The notes: generated by a model from the sequence alone, not told the origin. Counted from the first letter of the stretch, positions 11,491-22,834 are shown. The stretch: DNA of 64,000 nt from Sycobia sp. Sy_11 (GCA_018907035.1 JACCIC010000176.1:936501-1000500), one strand, 5' to 3'. Program-made: numbers and translations.

Positions 11491-12200
11491 TCATACTTCC
11501 ACCAATCCACGGTGAGCCTGACCCGCGAATTTCCTCCGCATCATTTGCTTGCAGGCTTGGCGGGTAAGATGCATTCTAGCTTCCACCACCACTTTCGCTT
11601 GCTCGCAAAGCGTTGCGCTCCTTGGTAAATCAACGAGGAGGTATTTTCCGCGTTCTAGTCCCTGGGAAAACTTCTCGTGATCCATCCACGCGATGATCCA
11701 TCTGGCTGGGCGATGTTCAACCATCGCTCTGACTAGCGTGCCATCACCAACGCGGAAGGTGATGCATTGGTAATCACTGGCTGTATAGGCTTCGATCACC
11801 CTCCAGTCCTAGACGCGTGCGGCCCGAATCTCCGTCGCGAAGGATACATCAGGGAGGGTCTCCCTGTAGCCGCAGGTAGATCGACGTAGTTCAAGTATTT
11901 AAGAAAACAAGACCTAGTCCGGATGCCATGTCAATCACTTGTCTTCCCCTAGAGTCCGGGAAGGGTTCCCCCCACTCGAGAACTTTGCTGTTCCAATCGT
12001 CAGCCACTATCAGCAAATCGCTCCCGAAAACGGTGTGGGTTGTAAATCCAAATCGCTGACAAGCCCCAGACGCCGCATCGCTGCGGGCGCAATTCCCGGT
12101 CTGAGGGAACACTGTGAAGGCGTTCTACAGTCCGACGTCTTGTGTCCCTGTTACCCGCACCGGAAGCAAATGATGCTTCTGTCAATCCCTCCTTGCCCTT
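11491..12200 (-). pseudogene. R1-like LINE endonuclease domain, copy 2
   Basis: Broken minus-strand frames carry the endonuclease order of copy 1: DWNSKVLEWGEPFPDSRGRQ near 12000, GLGLVFLNT near 11895, and AYTASDYQCITFRV near 11760-11795. A linker follows (ARWIIAWMDHEKF, then MHLTRQACKQMMRRKF), the region that precedes RT. Tyr replaces the His of the usual SDH motif. No RT follows, so the copy is 3'-truncated like copy 1. Confidence 0.75.
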
Positions 12201-12445
12201 CGCCGAAGCCTTCTTAAATTCGATCGGGACATCGCCGTTTAATGTTCATTAATCCGCGATAGTGAGTCCGTGCTGCGAGGGGTCGATTGTACGGCGGATC
12301 TCTCCAAGAATCTTCGCGTAGGTCCTTCAGGAGCAGTGCCTCAGGCCTTGCTGTTCTTCTTATTTTACCTTTAGGTTTTATGGGGCCCTCCCCAGATTTG
12401 GTAGCCCCCTGTTTTCTTGTTTTCTTTTTTCTGCCTTATTTTTGG

Positions 12446-13069
12446 CTACCCTCTGTTCTTGCCTGGTGGGGACGTTCTTCCAGCCTTTCTCAGACTATAA
12501 CTCGTCCACACGATTGGATTAAGCAGCCGCGTCTTCTTCTTTTGTGAAAATTTCTTCTCTTTTTTCATTCTTTTTTCGTCCCCCTCAAGCAATTTCTTTG
12601 GGGAGGCAGATGGATGCCTATTCTGCACCTCATTAGCCTCGATAGCCTCCGGCGTCTCTGGGTGCCTAGCTTTACTTCTGCTCAAAAGATCCTCGAATTA
12701 GCATCGTAAAGCCTGTAGCTCCTCCTTAATTATGTTATTCACATTTTTTTGTTTTTTTCATTGACTCCATCATCATTTTAAACAAATTATTGATGGAGTC
12801 AATGAGCGCTTTTTCATGATTAAATTAATGACTTACCGTTCCTATTATTCCAGTCTCAGCGTTTGCACTGATGCCATGGCTTGTTGAACCAGCAACACTA
12901 TCAGCTCGACTAATACTGACCGTACGAGGGAATCCAGGCTGTTCATCCCTGTAATCTTCTGGTCCGTCTCGTGCTTCTTTAGCTTCCTTACTGCTTTCTC
13001 TTTGTTGTATCCATTCTTCTTCCTGCTGTTTTCATCCCTCCACGTAGCACTCCTCCAAGGACCCTTCAA
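12446..13069 (-). pseudogene. R1-like LINE gag N-terminal part, copy 2
   Basis: Two minus-strand frames (13069-12845 and 12685-12446) are Lys/Arg/Glu-rich and lie between the copy-2 leader and endonuclease, where ORF1 is expected. No zinc knuckle survives here. The assignment rests on position and composition. Confidence 0.5.
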
Positions 13070-13480
13070 CTACGAGCTCACCAAAATGACTCCCCAAAAC
13101 CTGCCTGAAGGAGTCATTCTGGCTCGGACCTTTGTGTAAGGCTCTATTATAGACCTGGTTATATTGCACACCCCGTCACACTAGCCCACCTCCGCTCCCT
13201 CGAGCTTCACACCCCAACAATAAGGTGCTCCATTCTCTGGAGATTTTACGGCAGAAATCACGAGCTCGGACGCACTTACCAATGGCGAATGACTGGAGCT
13301 GACTAGGCGCCTAGACGCCTTTCCTGCCATCATCGGCAGTCAAAGATAGTTTGGGTCGTCCAAGCATGCAACCTGAAGACTGGCCTCGCCACCTAGGATC
13401 TTCCTTCGGCAGCTCCCAGGCATCCACCGGTCGGCAAGCGCGATGGACCGTTTTTAGCTCCACTTGGAGCCCCTTGCACC
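13070..13480 (-). repeat. 5' leader of the R1-like LINE, copy 2
   Basis: It is the counterpart of 9540-9960: the same order of blocks including cttcacaccccaacaa (13208), ggtcgtccaagc and atcttccttcggcagctc. Divergence from copy 1 is visible throughout, so neither is recent. Confidence 0.6.
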
Positions 13481-13499
13481 TCCCTGACAAAAGCCCGCC

Positions 13500-14042
13500 C
13501 CCTTTCATTCCACCCTAGCGGAAGGAGCAGAGGCGTGGGTGCAAAAAATTTTGAAGAGAGTGAATTGAATGATACTTCTATAAGTGTGGTTAGCAGTGGA
13601 GGATGTCGGCACTCAGAGCCCGCATGCATGCTGCCTCCGCCCAGTACTAGAACGCCGTTCCGTGTTTCACTCTCGCAACCCGATTACACTTATAAAAGGG
13701 CTCCTCCGGAAGCGTGGCGCCCACATCTTTATATTCAGGAAGGTGCCCGTTTACAGGATCCCCCCCTGTAACACGTTTCTACTGTCGCCTCGCCAGATAT
13801 GACGTCTACAATCTTACTCAATTGCGTCCTGTAATCGAGCAGAAATCAACAAACATGAGCGTGGTGGTGGTAACCCCTCCCTTTGCTAGGAGTTATGTTG
13901 TCTGATATGTCAGTGTTTTAAAATGCGTAACTGTAAAAGTGTATCATCCAGTTATTGTAAGTGTACTCCCTCCTCCTTTATCCGGGATTGGGATCGGCGA
14001 CGTCAAAATATAGGGTTGCTATGAATCCGTGGCGGCAAAGTC
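13500..14042. other. unassigned, GC-richer stretch
   Basis: Overlapping short ORFs occur on both strands without recognisable motifs. It ends at an (AAT)n tract. It may be part of an old retroelement. Confidence 0.3.
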
Positions 14043-14096
14043 AATAATAATAATAAATAATAATAATAATAATATTAATAATAATAATAATAATAA
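14043..14096. repeat. (AAT)n microsatellite, interrupted
   Basis: Imperfect AAT/TAA repeats lie about 65 bp upstream of the integrin exon's splice acceptor. Confidence 0.9.
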
Positions 14097-14163
14097 CACT
14101 AATAAATTCAAATAGAATAAATAGTAGAATAAAAATGTTTATTTATTTGCTTTTACTTTACAG

Positions 14164-15095
14164 CTAATCCTGAGCAAGATATTCTAGCGCTTAAACTATT
14201 TAAGCTATGTCAATTAAAATATTGGAAATATTCCCCAGAAAATTACGAAAATATGAAGATACAAAGTAATAATATATATTTTATGAACAAATTATTTGAA
14301 AAGTTAAAACAAGTTTTTAACGATGAAATGAAGTATGAAATGTGTGTTATCAATAATCATATATATACACAATTTTCTGTAACATTGTTAATCGATAAAA
14401 CGACTGGTTATTTATGTTTAGCAAAGAGCGAAAATTTTACACTGCATAATGATAGTACTAAGAATATTTGCAATTTCATGAAAAATAGAGTGCAATTTAC
14501 TGAAACCAATGCAAAAATTATTTTATCAAATTTTGGCCTTTTTTATTGTCAATTGGAAAATGGTAGTAATTGTTTTACTAGACGAGTAGATAATAAATTA
14601 GATACTTCGACAGATGATTTAATTACTCAGACAATAACAAGACAAAGAATGGTTACTTCTAAAAATAAGAGAGTTTTACGACAGACATTAAATCACTTAT
14701 ATAATAATGGTAATGAAGATCTAAACGCGAGTATTTTTGATGATTATAACCTTTGTAAAGCAGCTCAATGTGTTAATCTACAATGTAATGTAGGACCTTT
14801 ATCTAAAGATGAAGAAGTTTCAATATCTGTCCGATATAAAATAAATGTTAAATCTTTAAAAAAAATCAGTAATACAGAACCAATTAAAGTTTCTACAAAA
14901 TTGCTAGCTCAGATTACATCTCAACCATTTATAGGCGAACCAAAGGAAAGCATAAAGCGCAGCTATGAAGTTACAACTTTGATAGTACCAAATAATGATT
15001 TCCATAATATAGATATTGTTCCATTATGGATTGTGGTTCTTTCAGCTTGTGCTGGAACAACGATTCTATTGTTACTCATATTCTTCTTATATAAG
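14164..15095 (+). CDS. integrin alpha subunit, penultimate coding exon (stalk and transmembrane helix)
   Basis: The exon opens after a pyrimidine-rich acceptor ending ttacag (14158-14163). It is open in the frame in which 14166 starts a codon, so the exon begins in mid-codon. It closes at a consensus donor, aag|gtatgt, with GT at 15096; reading on would give a stop within six codons. The protein shows the Cys-rich membrane-proximal signature of integrin alpha chains (CKAAQCVNLQCNVGPL, then EVSISVRYKINVKSL). A single helix follows (VPLWIVVLSACAGTTILLLLIFFLYK), ending at the Lys that precedes the GFFKR motif. Integrins link extracellular matrix to the cytoskeleton as alpha/beta pairs at the plasma membrane. 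The tail motif is supplied by the exon at 36017-36091. Which insect alpha-PS subunit this is cannot be told; upstream exons are not in the window. Confidence 0.93.
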
Positions 15096-15299
15096 GTATG
15101 TTTTAATACAGATTAATATTATTAAATAGAATTAAAAATATTCTGCAATAAATAGTTCAATTTGTGTATACGTTATGAATATGGTAATTCTTATTACGTT
15201 TATCTGAAATGCATGAACGTCTATGAATTTTTCATTTTTAAAAAAAATCTTATGTATAAAAAATGATTTTTCGTAATATCTATTGGATGTGTAAATAAG

Positions 15300-15430
15300 T
15301 TAAATTAAAAAATATTTTTATCCGTCTTACAATCTTTATACTATAATATCTTAAATTAAAATTTTGACTGTCCTTGTTTATTATAACCCTCGAAGACTCT
15401 GAAATAACACTTATTACTAAAAATAAATTA
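15300..15430 (-). repeat. PLE terminus remnant, divergent subfamily
   Basis: It contains aaaatatttttatccg, cttacaatctttata and gactgtccttgttta in the order seen at 6285-6480. No coding sequence remains. Confidence 0.6.
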
Positions 15431-15775
15431 GCTTCAAAATTAAGAATAATAAAGATAAAATAATAATTATATAAAAATAATTAAAAATAATAAACTATAT
15501 AGTATAATATATATTATATGTAAACTAAATACTGTGTTAATAAATATTTTTTTATTGGGTCTTACAGTCAAATCAATTCAATCTAAAAATAAATAAAAAT
15601 AAAAATAAAAAATAAAAATAAAAATAAATAAAAAATGAAATAAAAATTAAAAATAAAAATTAAATTAAAAATTCAATTAAAATTATAATGACAGTCAGAC
15701 TGTCCTTGTTTACATTCACCCCCGTTTAGTAAATTAAATATAAATTCCCTCTCTACACAAATTGTCCAAAACCAA

Positions 15776-16411
15776 TCAATTTAATAAGGAATGATAAACA
15801 CTGTCCAATCTACCAGACTCTAACATTAAATTCACATTATTTCGATTCCTGGAAATGTGAATGCTTTCAAGACTCTCCCGTTTATACTTATTATTAATAC
15901 CATGTTCCAAAATATCCACATTCACAAAATCAAAAAAATGTAAAAACTTTAAACAATGCTCTTTTAAACCAGAAGTAATATGTGAGCTAAGTAAACTATA
16001 TTTATCCTCATAAATTCTCTTTTTTAAATATCTACCTGTTTGTCCAATATAGTATTTATCACAATCCATGCAATTAATCTTGTAAACAACTCCTGATTTT
16101 AAACATAAATCATCCTTATCTTTGCAATTATTAAACAATCTACTCAAATTATTGCTATTTTTAAAGAAAATTTGAATGTTATATTTCCGAAAATTTCTTT
16201 TTATTCTTTCAGACAATCCTCGAACATATGGCAAGACAATAATTTTGCCTCCGTTAACATCAACTCGTGCATTATATCTATTTTCGGTATTATAAATGTC
16301 AAACAATCTCTCAGCAATTAATCTATTAATATATTGAATTGGATAACCATTATTAATGAAGGTTTCTCTTACTATCTGTAAATTATTTTGTCTAAAATCT
16401 TTATTTGACAA
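15776..16411 (-). pseudogene. PLE copy C GIY-YIG endonuclease domain
   Basis: This 211-codon open segment carries the C-terminal part of the PLE protein. Its N-terminal half continues from the RT thumb (RQNNLQIVRETFINNGYP). Around residues 115-150 lies CMDCDKYYIGQTGRYLKKRIYE, a GIY-YIG nuclease core with a CX2C-like lead. The nuclease nicks target DNA. Unlike copy B, this domain has no frameshift, but a stop separates it from RT (near 16412). Confidence 0.9.
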
Positions 16412-17600
16412 TTATATTTCTCTGTCAATGAAACCCTTTAATGCTCCAATTTTGTTTCCGAATTGGTGGTGTGAATTAAAATCTAAAAACCTACCTGACC
16501 AAGTAGGCTTTCTGTACCAATTAAGTTTTACCTTATTATTACTACATCTAATGACATTAATGTTCAGAAAACTTAACTGACTATTAACTTCAACCTCTCT
16601 TGTAAATTTCATTCTTTCATGTACAGAATTGAAAACATCCACCATTTCATCCACAAAAACTTCCGGAACAATTGTAAAGATATCATCAACATATCTCTTA
16701 AATATCATTGGTTCAAAAAGCAATTTTGACAAGGCTATACTTTCCAACTTTTCCATAACTAAATTAGCTATAACCGGTGACAACGGCGACCCCATTGGAC
16801 ATCCGTATTTTGGTTAATAAAATTTATTATCAAATGAAAAAATTGTGTTATTAAAAACCAAATTAATTGCTTTAATAAATTCATTCATTGTTAATTTTGT
16901 ATGCAAATTAATTTCATTCCACTTTTCCTGTATAATATCATTTAACAACTCTAAAGGTACATTTGTAAACAAAGATACTACATCCAATGAAATCATCTTG
17001 TAGTTTTTCGGAATAACAATATTTTTCATTTCACTGTAAAAACACCAACTATCCTTAATGTAAGAACTAGTTCTTCCAACTATCTAAACCAATATATTAG
17101 ACAAAAATCTAGCAATATTATAAGTTGGGAAACCTACGGAAGATATTATTATTCTAAATGTCAGATTTTTTTTATGAATCTTGGGAAGCCCATAACATTT
17201 TGCTACAGTTCCATTTTCACATTTTAAATACTTATATATAGTATCATTTATATATTCATTCTTTTCCAATTATTTAATAACTCTTTCAAATTATTTTCAT
17301 GATATGTGGATTACCAATCTTCAAGTAAGTATTATTATATTATTTATAGAATTTATGTAATCAATTTTACTGGAAGCTTTAATTACATTACCTTTGTCGG
17401 CCTTTTGAAAGATTATATTAGGGTTATTTCTCAAAAAATTCTTCGCGGTAATTAAATCATGTATAAAATTACTATTTAAAAAATTATCAAATTTATTTTC
17501 TCTTTTAAAATTACTAATGACATTAACTAAAGATGCCCTACATTCCTTTTTCACTTCATTATTTGAACCAAAAAGATTACTTTCAACCTCCGGAATGATT
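16412..17600 (-). pseudogene. PLE copy C reverse transcriptase, interrupted
   Basis: Segments in order on the minus strand: an N-terminal region (about 17600-17321; FQKADKGNVIKAS, the RT1-like block), fingers (17269-17084; AKCYGLPKIHKK and RIIISSVGFPTYNIARFLSNIL), palm A (17029-16814; MISLDVVSLFTNVP) and palm B/C (16795-16412; MGSPLSPVIANLVMEKLE, FKRYVDDIF, then thumb). Breaks occur near 17300, 17050, 16812 and 16412. The TAA before KYGCPMGSP is shared with copy B; copy D has the open codons there. Confidence 0.9.
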
Positions 17601-17627
17601 TCTTTGATCGGGAGATTCTTTTTACAT

Positions 17628-19215
17628 TACATTAAGGATAGTTGGTGTTTTTACAATGAAATGAAAGATATTGTTATTCCGAAAAACTACCAGATGATTT
17701 CATTGGATGCAGTATCTTTGTTTACAAATGTACCTTTAGAGTTGTTAAATGATATTATACAGGAAAAGTGGAATGAAATTAATTTGCATACAAAATTAAC
17801 AATGAATGAATTTATTAAAGCAATTAATTTGGTTTTTAATAACACAATTTTTTCATTTGATTATAAATTTTATGAACAAAAATACGGATGTCCAATGGGG
17901 TCGCCTTTGTCACCGGTTATAGCTAATTTAGTTATGGACTGTACATGACAGAATTAAATTTACAAGGGAGGTTGAAGTTAATAGTCAGTTAAGTTTTCTG
18001 GACATTAATGTAATTAGATGTAGTAATAATAAGGTAAAACTTCATTGGTACAGAAAGCCTACTTGGTCAGGTAGGTTTTTAGAGTTTAATTCACATCACC
18101 AATTCGGAAACAAAATTGGAGCATTAAAAGGTGTCATTGACAGCAATTAAATTATCACATAAAGATTTTAGACAAAATAATTTACAGATAGTAAGAGAGA
18201 CTTTCATTAATAATGGTTATCCAATAAAATTTATTAATAGATTAATTGCTGAGAGATTGTTTGACATTTATAATACCGAAAATAGACATAGTGCAGGAAT
18301 TGATGTTAACGGAGGCAAAATTATTGTCTTGCCACATGTTCTAGGATTATCTGAAAGAATAAAAAGAAATTTTCGGAAATATAACACTCAAATTTTCTTT
18401 AAAAATAGCAATAATTTGAGTAGATTGTTTAATAATTGCAAAGATAAGGATGCTTTATGCTTAAAATCAGGAGTTGTTTACAAGATTAATTGCATGGATT
18501 GTGATAAATACTATATTGGACAAACAGGTAGATATTTAAAAAAGAGAATTTAGGAGCATAAATATAGTTTACTTAGCTCACATATTACTTCTGGTTTAAA
18601 AGAGCATTGTTTAAAATTTTTACATTTTTTTGATTTTGTGAATGTGGATATTTTGGAACATGGTATTAAGAATAAGTATAAACGGGAGAGTCTTGAAAGT
18701 ATTCACATTTCCAGGAATCGAAATAATGTGAATTTAATGTTAGAGTCTGGTAGATTGGACAGTGTTTATCATTTCTTATTAAATTGATTGGTTTTGTACA
18801 ATTTGTGTAGAGGGGGAATTTATATTTAATTTACTAAATTTGGTGGTGGGGATGGGTATATATAGATTAAAATATAAGGTTTAGATTAGTCCCTGATGAG
18901 GAGCCGTAGCGAGCTCGAAACGTTGGACAAGTCTTCAATTCGGTAAGGGTGTTGGATACAGTCAGATTGCACTTTACTAACAAAGAATTTTTTCAGCTAA
19001 TATTTTATTTTCAGATTAGTCTACGGGGGTGAATGTAAACAAGGACAGTCTGACTGTCATTATAATTTTAATTTAATTTTTAATTTAATTTTTATTTTTA
19101 ATTTTTATTTCATTTTTTATTTATTTTTATTTTTATTTTTTATTTTTTATTTTTATTTTCATTTTTATTTTATTTTTAGATTTAATTGATTGGACTGTAA
19201 GACCAATAACAACAT
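17628..19215 (+). mobile_element. Penelope-like element copy D, 5'-truncated, head-to-head with copy C
   Basis: It begins inside RT (IKDSWCFYNEM at 17632) and runs through RT, GIY-YIG (18131-18553 open; a TAG at the GRYLKKRI position ends it), the hammerhead (18889-18928), a T-rich repeat tract and the terminus ggactgtaagaccaat (19193-19208). RT is open from 17637 to 17948, but about 120 bp that encode the YVDD active site are deleted, at atggactgtacatga (about 17934-17948). Confidence 0.9.
18889..18928 (+). ncRNA. hammerhead ribozyme motif, best-preserved copy (PLE copy D)
   Basis: The core matches the hammerhead consensus: CTGATGA at 18893-18899, stem II GAGC (18901-18904) with GCTC (18913-18916), GAAA at 18917-18920 followed by C, then GTT. 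Stem I pairs gtcc (18889-18892) with ggac (18925-18928). The predicted cleavage triplet is GTT (18922-18924). Stem III would be minimal; the local palindrome aacgtt could let two molecules pair, as proposed for PLE hammerheads. PLEs are known to carry such ribozymes in their terminal regions. Activity is inferred, not shown. Confidence 0.8.
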
Positions 19216-19429
19216 ATTTATTAATTTGTATATGGGCAGTCGACAAAAGTACAATTCAATTGTTTTAAATACTGTGTTAGTGAAGGACAATCTGATTGCT
19301 CCCACCAGCACAAATTTATCTTAAGTACAATTAAGTTTACAGCTTTGATCAAAAGATGGCGTCACCAGTGGATCCCGCGCATAAATTTCGAACCTCGTGT
19401 ATTATCTTTATAGGTATTATATCTTTCAT

Positions 19430-20560
19430 AATAGTGTAGCATTATATTTGAGCATTTCTTTCAGTGTCGTTTAATTTATCGGGCAAAATCATGGCAAGTT
19501 TCCAGCTAAAGTTTCCAGCCAAATAAACGTGATTTGCGGGAATCTATCTATCTTCTATTATTTATTGCGGTTAAAATCTATCGTTTGCTTTTGGGAATTT
19601 CTGGGGCGAAATATATAGGTGAACGGATGTGCCGCAAGTAGTTCAAACATTTTGAAACCGGTAATTTTGAAGTTGAAGACATAAATCACTCCGGAAAGCT
19701 GAAATGTCGAAGAATTAGATGGATGAGGATTGTAACCCCAAATGCAGAAAATGCTTGTCAAAGCATATGGAGATCATACTTAATCAGAAATAACATGCAA
19801 AAGATGATTTCGACATTTTTAAAAAAATAATTTTTATATGAAAAATGAAGAACATGGATGGGCTACGAAAAATGTTTGATGCAAATAAAAAACCGAAATA
19901 ACACTTGTGAAATTTTGCTTCAAAGATTCGAAGGAAAGACAGTTTTGCGCTGAATTTTTACCGGCGATGAAAATGGATCTATTTCAAGCATTCTAAACGG
20001 ATAAAACATGAGTTAAATCGGGACAATCTTCAACATTGACAGCAAAAGTAAATTGATCCGGCAAGAAGACAATGCTTCATTTGGTGGCACCAAAGAGGCG
20101 TGGCGCATTATGAGTTGTTCAAACCCGATGATACAATTAGTATTAAGGACTACGACAACAAATGATCAACTTGAATTACGCATGGATAGGAAAATGACCA
20201 GAATCAGCTAAGAGATACGGCAAGGAAATTTTGTTCCATGACTGCATGCAAAACAGAACCGGTTCAGGATGCAATCAAAACTTGGCTGAAAACTGCTACT
20301 CTACCAGCTGTAATCGATGGATTTCCCCTACCACCTACCATTTGTTTTCATTGATAGAACCATGCACTAACTGAGCAGCACTTTCTAGGTCGATTTCTAG
20401 GAGGAAGTCGACAATGGGGTGACTGATTTGGTGTGCCTCAAAATACAAACAATTTTATTGACGTGGTACGCACATAAAGGTGGTCAGAATTTGGAGAAAA
20501 CAATGGCCAATTCTTCATATGGGTATAACTGGTAAAACACAATTTTAACACTCAATTTGA
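19430..20560 (+). mobile_element. heavily decayed mariner transposon
   Basis: Broken frames give mariner transposase pieces in order: FKHFETGNFEVEDINHSGK (about 19640-19700, helix-turn-helix region), an FTGDENGSI block with the first catalytic Asp region (about 19955-19985), NRDNLQH, a C-terminal HLFSLIEPC-like stretch and a 3' tail. Terminal repeats are not clear. Stops are too dense for coding. Confidence 0.7.
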
Positions 20561-20639
20561 ATATCAGTATATTATAACAACAGTATACGAGGTACAAATG
20601 TTACACCAGGACTGAATAACTAGAGCGTAGATTTCTTAC

Positions 20640-21170
20640 TTTGTTTCCATTTTGGAAAAGTAAGTATTTTAAACTGGTTATAAAATATGAATATAAGACG
20701 GCGATTCTTGAGAGTATTGATATTTTGAAACATCGCATTAATGCCAATTAAATATCAGAGTTGAGTACAGTGGAGAACATTTATATTTCATTCTTAATAT
20801 AAACTTATGTATTTCCTTTAATACCAGATGAGGTGGAATTTCTATAAATATTATCTAAATTATTTTAATGGAGTGGAAATGGAAACATATATAGTAGCAT
20901 GCAGTGTTTTTATTTTAGTTTAATAACTCAAGTTGAACCGAAGTAATTTGAAAAGTCCAAAATCATCAAAGTTAAATTTAGGTATTGGGTGCAGGCAGAT
21001 TGTTTTTTACTACCCTAGTCTACAACGTAAGTTTGTTATTTCTATTTTTAATGTTTAATTTACTTTTATTTTTAAATTATGTTATAAATTATTATTTATA
21101 GTACTATTTTAGATTTCATATTCTACGAGAATAAACAAGGACAGTCTGACTCATTACATTAACATATTTT
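20640..21170 (+). repeat. decayed PLE 3' part
   Basis: It shows an ESIDILKHRIN-like relic (about 20710-20745), a hairpin-and-GAAA relic (aactcaagttgaaccg to ttgaaaagtc, 20926-20960), ggtattgggtgcaggcaga and the block aacaaggacagtctgact (21132-21149). This is the order found in PLE copies A and D. Confidence 0.6.
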
Positions 21171-21179
21171 AAATCTTAA

Positions 21180-21715
21180 CTAATTCAATGTACAAGGCGG
21201 CATAGGTAGAATTTATAATGAGAAATTATCTTCTAGAAGATAAGTGTTGGTTTCTTATATGCTCTTTATGACTCTTATTTCTATTCAACAGTTTTCTCTA
21301 ATATATCAAAAGTGTACTGCATTTTGAAAGTTATGAGTCTTTCTAATCTAAAATTATACATGTAATATTTTCAATAAATTCAAACAGCAATTAAAAATTT
21401 TAACATTTTATTGATAAATCATTAAAAAATGAAAATCTTGAACATTGCCATTTTTTATTATTTTTTTAATTAAACAATTTTGTTTTATGATGTATCTTAA
21501 TATTGGAAATAAAAATATTAAAAATGACATAGTATAGATATCAAGATATTCCAGGTAAGGAAATATTGATTAAAATTGCTAAGCACTGCAAAGAAAATAT
21601 CAAAATATTTGTATAGATATCACCTATCCAAATTAAAAAGTGTGGACTCGATTTTGATGTGCACAATTCGAAAACTGATTATTTTTTTATTCAATAAGCA
21701 GAACATTGTTCAAAA
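21180..21715. other. unassigned AT-rich intron DNA
   Basis: No ORF, terminal repeat or recognised element. Confidence 0.5.
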
Positions 21716-21718
21716 TGT

Positions 21719-21925
21719 GACGCCTATGATGGCTCGAACGTTAATGTGAAGAACTAGTAAATTAGTGATCCGAGTTCAAATCCCGATTTCACCTGACACA
21801 GGCTTTGCTGTATTAATTTTTATATGTTTCATTTACAAGCACATCATAGACCTCTGTAACTAATTAGAACCGCTATTTTACAGCATATATAGACCAACCT
21901 TAAATAACATAAAAAAATGGTTGAA
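21719..21925 (+). mobile_element. tRNA-derived SINE, older copy
   Basis: It aligns along its length with the copy at 56306-56518. The head is tRNA-like: tggctcgaacg in the A-box position and the B-box block ccgagttcaaatccc at 21770-21784. A body with caagcacatcatagacctc follows, and it ends in a short A-run (21913-21919). It should be copied by a LINE partner. No convincing target duplication was seen. Confidence 0.8.
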
Positions 21926-22159
21926 GCTGACATTATTTAAACAATCTAAAACCCAAGTAAAGTTAGATACCCGAAAAGTTTTTCAAACAATATTAAAAGT
22001 TGTAAGCAATAAAACTACTAAGATTTACGAGGCCAAACAATTAAGTAATGCGACCGATTTAATTTCTCGGCCTGTGGTAGCACTGCGACTGTGAATCTAT
22101 AATTCCGCCACCATAATAGTAGATCCCTACTCTCTCGATTGAGATCTTGATGATCCTTG

Positions 22160-22830
22160 TACGATCATTTTTTTGCCAGCTGTTCAGTGTTTTGTAACAG
22201 TAGTTGAAAATTAACTGGGAAACAGTTTTAACCCAAGATTGAAATGAAAGATTTTAATCCAAGATTTCGCCATGCAAAAGCTGTGTGCCAAGATGGTACC
22301 GAAGAACCTTTCAGATGAGCTTTTTGTTCATGATCATCCAGATGAGCTTTTGCCCATCGAATAATTAATCAAAATCGAGTTATTACTGGCGATAAAAATT
22401 AGTTCTTTCAATATGACTCGATGGAAAAGATTCATAAAGAAGGAGAATGGATGCCATACGACTTGACCGACAGTGCCATTATGAATCAACATATGATACA
22501 ACATTGCATTGTCTTTGCATGCCAGACAAAAAGAAGATTTTTCTGTATCTGTATTGTTACTGGTAATAAAAAGTGGATCTGCTATGACAATTCTAGTTAA
22601 AAGTTATACGTAAAAACCAACAATTTTCCAGATCGACACCAAAACGGAATATCGTCGGCCAAAAGGTATTGGTCGAACACCATTGTGCATTTGGTGGGAC
22701 CAACGGGGTGTGCTGTATAACGACCTACTAGAGCCGAATGAAGCCGTCACTGCCGAGGTATACAAATGCCAACTAATTGATTTGCAACAGAAATTGATCG
22801 AATATAGATCGGCAATCGCGATCAATAGGC
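22160..22830 (+). mobile_element. decayed mariner transposon
   Basis: Pieces of transposase: KIHKEGEWMPYDLT (WVPHEL region, about 22428-22475), GNKKWICYDN (first catalytic block, GDEKW changed to GNKKW), then the KRNIVGQKVL and WWDQRGVLYNDLL region (about 22650-22735). Several frameshifts. The C-terminal catalytic part is missing and a different sequence begins near 22835. Confidence 0.75.
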
Positions 22831-22834
22831 GTAA

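Larger units (their letters stand above)
15535..17627 (-). mobile_element. Penelope-like element copy C, longest copy
   Basis: It extends from the PLE N-terminal region (near 17627) through RT and GIY-YIG to the terminus (15540-15580), with the short A-rich repeat tract at 15585-15680. Relative to copies B and D it lacks about 190 bp between tttagtaaatt and the acattcacc block (around 15720-15728), which removes the hammerhead. It is joined head-to-head to copy D at about 17627/17628. Confidence 0.9.

Noticed and set aside
14253..15116. Integrin reading frame as a stand-alone 287-residue gene starting at ATG 14253
   Set aside because: The frame is open upstream to a splice acceptor and passes a consensus donor at 15096 before its stop; it is an internal exon.
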